Below, piece after piece: positions 7,962 to 15,688 of a stretch of 33,989 nucleotides of DNA. The number at the start of each line of letters is the position of its first letter. Position 1 is the first letter of the stretch. Source of the stretch: Myxococcaceae bacterium (GTDB taxonomy: Bacteria; Myxococcota_A; UBA9160); the NCBI GenBank assembly GCA_905339255.1, contig CAJPFO010000166.1, positions 1 through 33,989 on the forward strand. Reading direction: 5' to 3'. A model generated the notes under the pieces. It did not search any database and was not told where the DNA came from. It was given only the letters and a program-made list of their open reading frames with translations. Made by a program: the position numbers and the translations under genes.

Positions 7962-9695
7962 ATGCGAACGGTCCGGATCCTGATCGTGGTGCTGCTCATG
8001 ATCGTCGTGGGCGGACTCGTGCTTCGCTTCGCCGGCGGCCACTTCGCGCTTGCGAGCGGGCCCGTGATCGAATCGGGGAGTGCCGTCGTGCTCGACCTCG
8101 AAGGCGAGTACGTCGAGGCGCCAGAGGCGCCCATGCTCGCGAGGGTCCTCGGACAGCACCGGATGCCGCTCGTTTCGGTGCTCTCGGAGCTTCGCAAGGC
8201 GGGACGTGACCCCCGCGTCGCCACCGTGATCGTCCGGATCCGCTCGCTCGACGTGGGCTGGGCAAAGGCGCAGGACCTCCGCGACGCGATCCTCGCCGTC
8301 CGCGATCGCGGCAAGAGAACGGTCGCGTACCTCGAATGCGAGCGGTTCGGCGCGAACCGCGAGTACTACGTGGCGAGCGCAGCGGACGAGGTCTGGGTCT
8401 CGCCGGCCACCCGCTCACCGATCGTCGGGCTCGCCGCCGACTACCTCTTCCTCGGAGGCCTCTGGGAGAAGCTCGGAGTCGCGGTCGAGGTCGAGAAGAT
8501 CGGGAAGTACAAGAGCGCCGCGGAAGCGTACGCATCGACGCAGATGTCCGAGGCGAACGCCGAGATGGCGAACTCGATCATGGATTCGATCGAGACGCAG
8601 CTCGTGAGCGCGATCGCCGACCGACGCGACCTGACCCCGAGCGAGGTGCGGACGATCATCGACACCGCTCCGATGACCCCGCAGGATCTTCTCGACGCGA
8701 AGCTCATCGACGGGGTCGGCTACCTCGACGAGGTGGTCGAGAAGCTCGGTCGTCCTCCGCTCGTCGAAGGGTCTGCCTATTCCGCCGTCGATCCGAAGAC
8801 CATCGGCTTCGCGCCGGTCGCGACCTTCGCACTCATCTACGGCACCGGAGCCGTCGTTCACGGCGATGCGCGGAGCGGCCGCTCGGGAGACCCCGTCGTG
8901 GCCTCGACGACGATCTCGAAGGCGCTTCTCGACGCGGCCGCAGACGACTCGATCCGTGCGATCGTGTTCCGCATCGACAGCCCCGGAGGCTCCGCGCTCG
9001 CGTCCGACGTGATCTATCACGCCGTAGTCGAGGCGAAGAAGAAGAAGCCGGTCGTGGTGTCCTTCTCCGACGTCGCGGCGTCGGGCGGCTACTACATCGC
9101 GGCGGCCGCCGACGCGATCGTCGCTCAGCCGGCGACCCTCACCGGATCGATCGGTGTCTTCGTCCTGCGCCCGGTGATCGGGGGGCTTCTCGACAAGCTC
9201 GGCATCGGACACACGTCGATCACGCGGGGGGCGCACGCGGACCTCCTGCTGAGCACGCAACCGCTCTCGCCCGGAACCCGCGAGCGGCTCGTCGACGAAG
9301 TGCGGAGCGTCTACGACCTCTTCGTCGAGCGGGTCGCGTCGGGGCGCTCGCTCGAGCCCGGATACGTCGACGAAGTCGCGCAGGGCCGCGTTTGGACCGG
9401 GGTCCAGGCGAACGAGCGGAAGCTCGTGAACGTGCTCGGAGGTCTGCAGGTGGCGGTCGATCGGACGAAGGAGCGCGTCGGCCTTTCGCCCGAAGTCGAC
9501 GTCTCGCTCCTTCCGTATCCACCGCCCGAACCGCTCGCCGAGCAGATCCGCAGGCTCGTCTTCGAGGGGGTTTCGGCGCGAGCGACGCTCTTCGCGCCGC
9601 TTCCGGATCCGCTGCGGAGGCTCGCCGCATGGCTCGTCGAACTTCCGTCGGGATCCCCGCTCCTGGTTCCTCCCCTGCTCATCGAAGTGCGCTGA
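7962..9695 (+). CDS. sppA: signal peptide peptidase SppA, 67-kDa type
   Basis: 577-residue double-domain SppA, a membrane-bound Ser/Lys protease that cleaves remnant signal peptides in the membrane and periplasm. It has an N-terminal signal anchor (about residues 5-22). The N-terminal half carries the general base in EKIGKYKSAAE (Lys184). The C-terminal half carries FRIDSPGGS (337-344) and the nucleophile in DVAASGGYYIA (Ser374), followed by TGSIGVF. This split arrangement, Lys from one half and Ser from the other, matches E. coli SppA. The ATG at 7962 follows a G-rich stretch. It is divergent from the thiolase-like gene (68-base gap) and is followed seven bases later by an SRPBCC gene. Confidence 0.93.
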   Translation: MRTVRILIVVLLMIVVGGLVLRFAGGHFALASGPVIESGSAVVLDLEGEYVEAPEAPMLARVLGQHRMPLVSVLSELRKAGRDPRVATVIVRIRSLDVGWAKAQDLRDAILAVRDRGKRTVAYLECERFGANREYYVASAADEVWVSPATRSPIVGLAADYLFLGGLWEKLGVAVEVEKIGKYKSAAEAYASTQMSEANAEMANSIMDSIETQLVSAIADRRDLTPSEVRTIIDTAPMTPQDLLDAKLIDGVGYLDEVVEKLGRPPLVEGSAYSAVDPKTIGFAPVATFALIYGTGAVVHGDARSGRSGDPVVASTTISKALLDAAADDSIRAIVFRIDSPGGSALASDVIYHAVVEAKKKKPVVVSFSDVAASGGYYIAAAADAIVAQPATLTGSIGVFVLRPVIGGLLDKLGIGHTSITRGAHADLLLSTQPLSPGTRERLVDEVRSVYDLFVERVASGRSLEPGYVDEVAQGRVWTGVQANERKLVNVLGGLQVAVDRTKERVGLSPEVDVSLLPYPPPEPLAEQIRRLVFEGVSARATLFAPLPDPLRRLAAWLVELPSGSPLLVPPLLIEVR

Positions 9696-9702
9696 GGTTC
9701 GC

Positions 9703-10140
9703 ATGCGACTCGAGAAACAGTTCGACGTGAAGCGCTCCCGTAGCGAGGTGGTCGCAGCCGTCGCAAACGACGACACGCTGCTCGGGCTCTTTCCGGACCA
9801 GGAGACGGAGATCGTCGCCTCCGAGGGGAATCGCCGGACGACCCGCACCCGCTACCGCGCGCTCGGACGAGACGGAGAGGCGACCTTCCATTTCCGCTTC
9901 GAGCCCGACGGGAGCGTCCGCTTCGAGAAGGTCTGCGACGGGAGGATCTGGAGGCGACTCGAGGGGAGCATGACCTTCGAGACGCGCGGGCAGGGGACAC
10001 GGGTCCGGCTCGAGCTCGAAGGCACGACCAAGTCGCTGGTGCCCGAGTTCACGGTACGAGGGCAGATGCAGGACCAGCTCGAGGAGATGTCGGGAGCGCT
10101 CCGCAAGCGGATCGCCGCGACCGCGGGAAAGCCGGCGTGA
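9703..10140 (+). CDS. SRPBCC/START-like small protein
   Basis: 145 residues beginning MRLEKQFDVKRSRSEVVAAVANDD, the usual opening beta strand and helix of SRPBCC proteins (CoxG, polyketide cyclase and DUF2505-like groups), ending in a long amphipathic helix (QMQDQLEEMSGALRKRIAA). These domains bind hydrophobic ligands in a helix-grip pocket. There is no signal peptide or membrane segment, so it is probably cytoplasmic. The stop overlaps the GTG of the next gene (GTGA), and SppA ends seven bases upstream, so the three genes appear to be one transcript. The ligand is unknown. Confidence 0.75.
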   Translation: MRLEKQFDVKRSRSEVVAAVANDDTLLGLFPDQETEIVASEGNRRTTRTRYRALGRDGEATFHFRFEPDGSVRFEKVCDGRIWRRLEGSMTFETRGQGTRVRLELEGTTKSLVPEFTVRGQMQDQLEEMSGALRKRIAATAGKPA

Positions 10141-10967
10141 GCTGCGAGGTTCTCGCCCGAGACGGAACGAAGCTCTGCGTCGAGGTCCACGGCGACGGGC
10201 CGACGCTCGTGCTTTCCTGCGGCTGGTGTACGACTCGCGAGAACTTCAGGCCGCAGGTCGCGCCCCTGGTGGCCGCCGGCATGCGTGTCGTGTTCTTCGA
10301 CTACCGGGGCCACGGCCAATCGGACGTCCCCGCCGACGAGTCGTCCTACACGATGCCGATCCTGATCGAGGACTTGGCGAGCGTGCTCGACCACGCGGCG
10401 CCGGGAGAGCCCGCGGTCGTGGGTGGGCTCTCGTTCGGGGGGCTCCTCTCGCTCCACTTCGCGCTCGCGAGGCCCGAGCGCGTGCGCGCGCTCGTCTTGA
10501 TCGACAGCGGTCCAGGCTTCAAGAACCCGGACGCGGCGGCGCGCTGGATGGCGCAGGTCGAACGCGTCTCGTCGCGGCTCGAGGAGCGCGGGATGGAAGC
10601 GCTGCTCACGGGACGAGCGGTCGAGACGTCGGTCGGCAGGCGTCCCGAGCTCGCTTCGACGCAGGCGGCGGCGCGTGCGATCGCCGCACAGGACCCGCGC
10701 GGACTCGCCCGCTTCGGCCGTCATGCGGCGGGACCGGCTCCGAGCGTGATCGACGAACTTCCGCAGATCGGCGTGCCGGCCCTCGTCGTCGTCGGCGCCG
10801 AGGATGATGCCTATCTGCGTGCCGCCGAAGTGCTGTCGGCGAAACTCCCCCGAGCGACGCACGTGGTCATCCCCGGGGCGGGGCACATCGTGAACATCGA
10901 GCAGGCCGAAGCCTTCAATGCGGCGGTCATCGATTTCCTCCGCAAGATCGGGGTCGCGAAGCGATAG
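10137..10967 (+). CDS. alpha/beta hydrolase
   Basis: 276-residue cytoplasmic alpha/beta hydrolase with a complete catalytic triad: nucleophile elbow GGLSFGG (Ser99), acid in VGAEDDA (Asp223 or 224) and base in GAGHIVNIEQ (His250). DYRGHGQSD (55-63) follows strand 4, as in 3-oxoadipate enol-lactonase and haloperoxidase-like hydrolases, but the substrate cannot be named. The start is the GTG overlapping the stop of the SRPBCC gene. A 7-bp hairpin follows the stop at once, so this is the last gene of the SppA transcript. Confidence 0.85.
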   Translation: MSCEVLARDGTKLCVEVHGDGPTLVLSCGWCTTRENFRPQVAPLVAAGMRVVFFDYRGHGQSDVPADESSYTMPILIEDLASVLDHAAPGEPAVVGGLSFGGLLSLHFALARPERVRALVLIDSGPGFKNPDAAARWMAQVERVSSRLEERGMEALLTGRAVETSVGRRPELASTQAAARAIAAQDPRGLARFGRHAAGPAPSVIDELPQIGVPALVVVGAEDDAYLRAAEVLSAKLPRATHVVIPGAGHIVNIEQAEAFNAAVIDFLRKIGVAKR

Positions 10968-10972
10968 CGGCG

Positions 10973-10991
10973 CCGGCTCGACCGGAGCCGG
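10973..10991 (+). terminator. hairpin after the sppA gene group
   Basis: Perfect 7-bp inverted repeat CCGGCTC-GACCG-GAGCCGG, starting six bases after the hydrolase stop codon. There is no T run. It separates the SppA group from the sigma-factor operon on the same strand. The remaining sequence to about 11090 has no gene I can see and should hold the sigma operon promoter, which I cannot place. Confidence 0.5.
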
Positions 10992-11106
10992 GCGACTGGA
11001 GGGCCTCTCCCCGTGGGGGTCTCCGAAGCGGACGAAACCCCCGGACCGGCCGCGTGTTCCATTGCTCGGAAGGCTTCGTCGGAGGAGTTCGTTGGGCGAG
11101 CCAGCG

Positions 11107-11691
11107 ATGCAGCGCACGACCTCGAATGACGCCGACGAGGACGTTCGATTGATGCTCGCCTGCGGTGCGGGCGATGACGCGGCCTTTACCTTGCTCTTCC
11201 GCCGCTGGTCGGGGCCCCTGCTTCGCTATCTGGAGCGGATCGTGGGCAATGCGGCCTCGGCGCAGGAGGTTCTGCAGGAGACGTTCCTCCGGGTGCACCG
11301 GGCGCGCGAACGCTATCGGCCGGAGGCCCGTTTCTCGACGTGGCTCTTCACGATCGCGAATCGCCTCGCGCTCAACGAGCTCCGCAGGCCCGGACGCAGG
11401 AGCGAGCACCGGAGCCTCGAAGCCGATGAAGACGGTCGAGCGCCGCTCGTTCTCGCCGCAGATACTCCGCGGATGGAGGATCTTCTCGATGCACGCCGCG
11501 ACGGCGACGCTCTCGAACGATCGCTCGCGAAGCTCCCCGAGCGGCAGCGGGCAGCGCTCTGGCTCACGGCCGTGGAGGGACTCTCGTACGCCGAAACCGC
11601 CAAGACCCTCGAGACGACCGAGAAATCGGTGAAGGCCCTCGTCCACCGCGCACGCGTCGCGCTGGTCGACGGGGCCCAGACTGGAGCCTAG
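11107..11691 (+). CDS. ECF (RpoE-like) RNA polymerase sigma factor
   Basis: 194 residues with sigma region 2 (about 21-92: FTLLFRRWSGPLLRYLERI, EVLQETFLRVHRA, FSTWLFTIANRLALNELRR) and region 4 (LPERQRAALWLTAVEGLSYAETAKTL, ending in the recognition helix TEKSVKALVHRAR). No region 1 or 3, so an ECF sigma factor. It would direct RNA polymerase to a stress regulon and be held by the anti-sigma factor encoded two bases downstream. Start choice: ATG 11107 has no good ribosome site, whereas GGAGGAG at 11081-11087 is well spaced for an in-frame TTG at 11092 that adds five residues, so the true start may be 11092. Confidence 0.92.
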   Translation: MQRTTSNDADEDVRLMLACGAGDDAAFTLLFRRWSGPLLRYLERIVGNAASAQEVLQETFLRVHRARERYRPEARFSTWLFTIANRLALNELRRPGRRSEHRSLEADEDGRAPLVLAADTPRMEDLLDARRDGDALERSLAKLPERQRAALWLTAVEGLSYAETAKTLETTEKSVKALVHRARVALVDGAQTGA

Positions 11692-11693
11692 CC

Positions 11694-12230
11694 ATGCCGA
11701 GCCCCCTCGATCCCTGTGCCCTCTTCGAAGACGATCTCTCCGCGTGGATCGATGCCGAGCTCCCGGCCGAGCGGGCCGGCGTCGTCGAGGAGCACGTCGC
11801 GGGCTGCGCGCGGTGTCGGATGCGGGCGGAATCCTTTCGCGCCCTCGATGCGACGCTCCGCGGGCTGCCGGCCTCGCGGGTGCCTTCCGATCTCGAAGCG
11901 ACGCTCCTCGCACGGGCGAACGCCGAGCGGCCGGGGCTCGAGCCCGGGAGCGCCGGAGTCTCCCGGCTCCGACCGCGAAGGCGAAGCAGGCTCTCGATCG
12001 TGGTCGCCGTCGCCGCCGCGGCGGCAGCGGCTTTCTTGGTCTTCGTGGGCTTCGAGCGCGAGCCGACCCCGCTCGACCCCGGTGAGATGTCGGTCGTCGC
12101 AGATCTCGACACGGCTTCGGACGAGGATCTCTCGGCGGCGCTCGATCTCGAGGCGCTCGAGGACCTCGAGGTGATCGCGAATCTCGATCTCCTCGAACGA
12201 ACGCTCGAGCCGCAGGACGGTCGGGGATGA
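11694..12230 (+). CDS. zinc-finger (ZAS) anti-sigma factor, single-pass membrane
   Basis: 178 residues. The cytoplasmic N-terminus has the zinc anti-sigma motif His34-x3-Cys38-x2-Cys41 (EEHVAGCARC) after the helix DDLSAWIDAELPAERA. One membrane helix follows (about 101-119, behind the basic stretch RLRPRRRSRL), then an acidic periplasmic tail rich in Asp, Glu and Leu. It would bind the sigma factor encoded just upstream and release it on a signal, perhaps by regulated proteolysis. Its stop overlaps the ATG of the repeat-protein gene (ATGA), so the next protein is made with it. Confidence 0.9.
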   Translation: MPSPLDPCALFEDDLSAWIDAELPAERAGVVEEHVAGCARCRMRAESFRALDATLRGLPASRVPSDLEATLLARANAERPGLEPGSAGVSRLRPRRRSRLSIVVAVAAAAAAAFLVFVGFEREPTPLDPGEMSVVADLDTASDEDLSAALDLEALEDLEVIANLDLLERTLEPQDGRG

Positions 12231-12895
12231 GGAAGTCCCTCCTCGTGGCGCTCGCCCTCGCGCTCGTCGTGGCGGGCCTCGCCCCGAGCGTCCGCGCGCA
12301 GCCGGCGCAGGGAGAACGGAGCCTGCGGGCCGGCGAACGCGAGCGGATGCAGCGACTCGACCCGGAGCAGCGCGAGGCGATCCGCGAGCGGCTCCGCTCG
12401 ATGACGCCCGAAGAGCGGCGCGCGATGCGCGAGCGGATGCGCAACGCGTCGCCCGAGGAGCGGATGCGGCTGCGAGAGGAGCTCGGGCTCCCGAAGCGCT
12501 CGAACCCGGAAGCGCGCGAGAGGATCGACTCGCTTCCTCCCGAGATGAGGGATCGCATCCGCCAGATGAGCCCCGAGGAGCGCAAGGCGCTCCGAGAACG
12601 CGTCCGCGAGCTTCCGCCCGAAGAGCGCGAGCGGCTCCGCGAGCGGCTCGAGCGCTTCAGGACCCTCCCGGCCGAGGAACAGCAGGAGATCCGCGAGCGG
12701 ATGCGCGCTCTCGAGGCGCTTTCGCCCGAGGAGCGCGAGCGGCTGCGGCGAAACCGCGAGCGCTGGGAGCAGCTCGATCCCGCGCAGCGCGAAGCGCTCC
12801 GCGAACGTCTGCGAGAGATCCAGAAGCTTCCGCCCGAGCAACGACCCGAAGCGCTGCGCGAGCTACGCTCCGGCGCCGAGGAGGACGCTCCTTGA
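12227..12895 (+). CDS. exported Arg/Glu-rich repeat protein (DUF3106-like)
   Basis: 222 residues. A signal peptide (about 1-24, cleavage likely after SVRA) is followed by an almost entirely charged helical domain. I count about eleven Pro-capped units of the form (L/M)-x-P-E-E-R-x-x-L-R-E-R, with the prolines at residues 46, 61, 76, 94, 105, 116, 131, 148, 167, 185 and 203. This composition is seen in DUF3106 proteins. Lying directly behind an anti-sigma gene, it may be a periplasmic sensor or regulator, loosely like Spy/CnrX-type proteins; that role is inference. It has no Cys or His, so direct metal binding is unlikely. Its stop overlaps the TTG of the next gene. Confidence 0.78.
   Translation: MRKSLLVALALALVVAGLAPSVRAQPAQGERSLRAGERERMQRLDPEQREAIRERLRSMTPEERRAMRERMRNASPEERMRLREELGLPKRSNPEARERIDSLPPEMRDRIRQMSPEERKALRERVRELPPEERERLRERLERFRTLPAEEQQEIRERMRALEALSPEERERLRRNRERWEQLDPAQREALRERLREIQKLPPEQRPEALRELRSGAEEDAP
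12356..12872 (+). repeat. degenerate tandem repeat encoding PEER/LRER units
   Basis: In-gene repeat of about eleven copies, 33 to 57 bases each, visible in DNA as recurring variants of cccgaggagcgcgagcggct and gagcggctccgcgagcg. Unit lengths come in steps such as 15, 15, 18, 11, 11, 15, 17, 19, 18 and 18 residues, so copy number and spacing have drifted. This is a likely site of length variation between strains. Confidence 0.7.
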
Positions 12896-13158
12896 AACGG
12901 ACGCTCTTGCGCGTTGCGCTCGTCGGTGCAGCCATCGCGGCGCTCGCCTTCGCAACGCTCTCGCACGGCCGGATCGAATGCGAGGCCTGCGTCCGCTTCG
13001 GCGATCGCGAGGCGTGCCGGAGCGCAGCGGGAGCCGACCGAAGTGTCGCCGAGCAATCGGCCATCGCCACTGCATGCTCGCTCGTAACCGGCGGAGTGAC
13101 GGAGACGATCGCCTGCCAGGGGCGCGCGCCCGTTTCGCTTCGCTGCGACGAGCGCTGA
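12892..13158 (+). CDS. small exported six-cysteine protein, unknown
   Basis: 88 residues, not recognised. An N-terminal hydrophobic segment (residues 4-22, MKRTLLRVALVGAAIAALAF) would be a signal peptide or anchor. The remainder has six cysteines (IECEAC, EACR, TACS, IACQ, LRCD), an even number that suggests disulfides in the periplasm. The start is the TTG that overlaps the stop of the repeat protein (TTGA). Being the fourth gene of the sigma/anti-sigma operon, it is probably co-regulated with them. It is followed by only 21 bases before the convergent EamA gene. Confidence 0.6.
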   Translation: MKRTLLRVALVGAAIAALAFATLSHGRIECEACVRFGDREACRSAAGADRSVAEQSAIATACSLVTGGVTETIACQGRAPVSLRCDER

Positions 13159-13179
13159 GCCCGCGCGAGCCGCCGCGGA

Positions 13180-14091
13180 TCAGGACGGCGCACGCTCCCG
13201 CTCGCCGAGGGTCGCTGCCACGACGACGCCGGCGACGATCAGCAGTGCCCCCGCGACTCCGAGCGCTCCGACCCGCTCGTCGAGACCGAGGCGCCCGATC
13301 GCGAGTCCGACGAGCGGCTGCAGGAAGATGAAGGCCGCCATCGTGCCGGCACTCACGCGGCGAAGCCCGCGGTTCCAGGCGAGCGTGCCGAGGGCGGTCG
13401 AGAGGAAAGCGAGGGCCGCGATCCAGCCGAAGGCCGTCGTCGCGGCTTCGATCTCGAGGGGCTCGCTCGCAGCGAGCGGCAGCAGCGGTACCGGAGAGAG
13501 GAGACCGGCGAGGATCGCGACGTGGAGCGGATCGTGACGGCCGAGAAGGGGCTTGGCCGCGACCGTGTAGATCGCCCAGGCGAGGTGACCGGCCGCCATC
13601 AGGAGGTCCCCTCGCAGATCGCCGCTTCCGCCTTCGATCCCTCCCTGCGCGACGATCAGCGTCGCTCCTGCGACTCCGAGAACGACGGCCGCGATCCGCG
13701 GCCGGGTGAGCGGCTCGCGCAAGAAGATCGCTCCGCCGATCAGGATGCCGATCGGCTCGAGTGGCGAGAGGAGGGCGCCGTGGGTGGCGCTCGAAAGCGT
13801 GAGGCCCACCGCGCCGAGCACCTGCGGGAGCGCGAACCCCGCCCAGGAGAGCAGAAGCAGGAGGGCCGCCTCCCGCCGCGTGTAGGCCGCCGGCCTGAGG
13901 CTCGTCGCGACGCGTCGCAGCCCTCCCGGGCGGAGCACGGCGAGGGCGAGCAGGAACAGCGTTCCGAGGACCTGCCGCGTCACGACGAGGCTCATGGGCC
14001 CGAGGCCCTCGAGGGCGAGCTTGGTGAAGGCGGGCGTCGCGCCGCCGATCGCCTGAGAGAGCACGATCCAGCCGAGGGTCGAGGGGCGCAC
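13180..14091 (-). CDS. EamA/DMT-family transporter
   Basis: 303 residues with about ten hydrophobic helices arranged as two EamA repeats (first WIVLSQAIGGATPAFTKLAL to LLSPLEPIGILIGGAIFLRE, second DLLMAAGHLAWAIYTVAAKP to FIFLQPLVGLAIGRLGLDE). The SPLEPI and LQPLVG turns with a following Glu are typical of the drug/metabolite exporter superfamily in the inner membrane. Substrate unknown. The start is GTG at 14091. It is divergent from the NfeD gene with a 94-base gap; I find only a weak -10-like TAGAGT (14161-14166) there for the rightward direction. Confidence 0.88.
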   Translation of the reverse strand: MRPSTLGWIVLSQAIGGATPAFTKLALEGLGPMSLVVTRQVLGTLFLLALAVLRPGGLRRVATSLRPAAYTRREAALLLLLSWAGFALPQVLGAVGLTLSSATHGALLSPLEPIGILIGGAIFLREPLTRPRIAAVVLGVAGATLIVAQGGIEGGSGDLRGDLLMAAGHLAWAIYTVAAKPLLGRHDPLHVAILAGLLSPVPLLPLAASEPLEIEAATTAFGWIAALAFLSTALGTLAWNRGLRRVSAGTMAAFIFLQPLVGLAIGRLGLDERVGALGVAGALLIVAGVVVAATLGERERAPS

Positions 14092-14185
14092 GGCGCGCCA
14101 CGGTACCCCGGCAGGAGCCGGATCGCGTGGCGGTCTTCGGTTCGTCGGCCGATCTGCCGCTAGAGTGCCGACGGGAGGCGATCCG

Positions 14186-14632
14186 ATGCCTTGGTGGGCC
14201 TGGCTCGTACTCGGGATGCTCCTGCTCGCCGGTGAGATGGCCGTTCCGAGCGGCTTCTATCTGCTTTTCTTCGGGATCGGCGCGCTCCTCGTCGGGATCG
14301 TCGGGCTCGCCGGACTCGAGCTCGCCGGCTGGATCGAATGGCTGCTCTTTTCCGTGTCGTCGGTCGCCGCCGTGGCGCTGCTCCGGCCGCGGATCGTCGG
14401 GCGTCTGCGGCACGCGGGGCCCGGGATCGAGGATACGCTCGTTGGAGAGATCGCCGTCGCGAGCGAGGCGATCGAACCGGGCGCGATGGGCCGTGGCGAA
14501 CTGCGCGGCTCGGTCTTCGAGCTTCGCAACGCCGGCCCGACGCGTCTCGTTCCGGGGCAGCGCGCTCGGGTCGAGAAGGTCGAAGGGCTCGTGCTCGACG
14601 TCCGCAGCGAGCGGCCCTCGGGCGACGTCTAG
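14186..14632 (+). CDS. NfeD-like membrane protein
   Basis: 148 residues. Two or three N-terminal membrane helices (PWWAWLVLGMLLLAGEM, FYLLFFGIGALLVGIVGLAGL, LLFSVSSVAAVALL) are followed by a soluble OB-fold domain (GEIAVASEAIEPGAMGRGEL to ARVEKVEGLVLDV). NfeD proteins pair with SPFH/stomatin-like proteins in membrane microdomains, and the next gene encodes just such a partner 10 bases downstream. ATG 14186 is chosen over the upstream GTG (14165) because GGGAGG sits at 14173-14178. This is the short NfeD form without the ClpP-like protease domain. Confidence 0.9.
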   Translation: MPWWAWLVLGMLLLAGEMAVPSGFYLLFFGIGALLVGIVGLAGLELAGWIEWLLFSVSSVAAVALLRPRIVGRLRHAGPGIEDTLVGEIAVASEAIEPGAMGRGELRGSVFELRNAGPTRLVPGQRARVEKVEGLVLDVRSERPSGDV

Positions 14633-14642
14633 GGAGGAAGCG

Positions 14643-15596
14643 ATGGTCGATCCGGGTGCACTCGTCACGGTTCTCGTCCTCGCGGCCCTCGCGATCTTCG
14701 TGGTCGCGCGGACCGCGACCATCGTGCCGCAGCAGATGGCCTTCGTCGTCGAGCGGCTCGGCCGCTACAGCACCACGCTGCAGGCCGGCTTCCACATCCT
14801 CGTCCCGTTTTTCGATCGCGTCGCCTACCGGCACTCGCTCAAGGAGGAGGCGATCGACATCGCCGAACAGATCTGCATCACGAAGGACAACGTGCAGGTC
14901 ACCGTCGACGGGGTGCTCTATCTGAAGGTGATGGACCCCGAGCGGGCCTCGTACGGGATCCAGAACTACATTTTCGCCATCACGCAGCTCGCCCAGACGA
15001 CGCTCCGAAGCGAGATGGGAAAGATCGAGCTCGACCGCACCTTCGAAGAGCGGACGACGGTCAACGCGCAGATCGTCTCCGAGCTCGACAAGGCGACCGC
15101 GCCGTGGGGCGTCAAGGTCTTTCGCTACGAGATCAAGAACATCACGCCTCCGAAAGACGTCCTCTCGGCGATGGAAAAGCAGATGCGTGCCGAGCGCGAG
15201 AAGCGCGCGGTGATTCTCGCTTCCGAGGGAGAGCGCGACGCCAAGATCAACGCCGCCGAAGGCGAGAAGCAGCGGGTGATCAAGGAATCCGAAGCGACGC
15301 GCCAGCAGCAGATCAACGAAGCGCAGGGCGAAGCCGAGGCGATCCTCGCCGTCGCGACCGCGACGGCGGAGGGGCTTCGGCGGGTCGGCGAGGCCCTCCG
15401 TATCGACGGGGGCGTTCGCGCGATGCAGCTCCGGATCGCCGAGCAGTACCTGGCGCAGTTCGGGAACCTCGCGAAGGAAGGCAATACCTTCGTGGTTCCG
15501 GCGAACCTCTCGGACATCTCGTCGATGCTCGCGCTCGCGAGCGGGATCTTCCGGGGTGAGCGCGGCGCGGACCCCGGGGCTCCTCGAAACGGCTAG
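14643..15596 (+). CDS. SPFH/band-7 paraslipin (QmcA-like)
   Basis: 317 residues. One N-terminal membrane helix (about 4-22) precedes the SPFH domain (VPQQMAFVVERLGRYSTTLQAGFHILVPFFDRV, ITKDNVQVTVDGVLYLKV, YAI-like YGIQNYIFAITQLAQTTLRSEMG), then a coiled-coil of Glu/Ala-rich repeats (KAVILASEGERDAKINAAEG type) and a C-terminal segment with GNTFVVPANLSD. Such proteins form large ring or cage oligomers in the membrane and regulate proteases or lipid domains. ATG 14643 is preceded by GGGAGG. It forms a standard pair with NfeD upstream. Confidence 0.93.
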   Translation: MVDPGALVTVLVLAALAIFVVARTATIVPQQMAFVVERLGRYSTTLQAGFHILVPFFDRVAYRHSLKEEAIDIAEQICITKDNVQVTVDGVLYLKVMDPERASYGIQNYIFAITQLAQTTLRSEMGKIELDRTFEERTTVNAQIVSELDKATAPWGVKVFRYEIKNITPPKDVLSAMEKQMRAEREKRAVILASEGERDAKINAAEGEKQRVIKESEATRQQQINEAQGEAEAILAVATATAEGLRRVGEALRIDGGVRAMQLRIAEQYLAQFGNLAKEGNTFVVPANLSDISSMLALASGIFRGERGADPGAPRNG

Positions 15597-15605
15597 GAGA
15601 TCTAC

Positions 15606-15624
15606 CCGACCCGTCTCGGGTCGG
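15606..15624. terminator. hairpin between convergent paraslipin and MFS genes
   Basis: Perfect 7-bp stem CCGACCC-GTCTC-GGGTCGG placed 10 bases after the paraslipin stop, flanked by an outer GAGA/TCTC pair that could extend it with an internal loop. No T run. Probable shared transcription end for the two convergent genes. The rest of 15625-15688 shows nothing else I recognise. Confidence 0.55.
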
Positions 15625-15688
15625 TCTCCCAGGCAGCGTCGCGGACGGCGGTTCTGCCGGTGCGGCCTCCGGCCCGGCGTGGGAGCGA

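Noticed and set aside
6422-8314. Long minus-strand frame across the thiolase-like gene and the sppA start
   Set aside because: Overlaps two recognised genes in another frame and is Arg/Ser/Pro-rich without motifs.
11034-11057. GAAACC and CGTGTT as an ECF-type autoregulated promoter of the sigma gene
   Set aside because: Spacing is shorter than usual for ECF promoters and the -10 part is weak; chance match likely.
14643-15596. NfeD-paraslipin pair as a novel system
   Set aside because: A common, well-known gene pair with normal domain structure.
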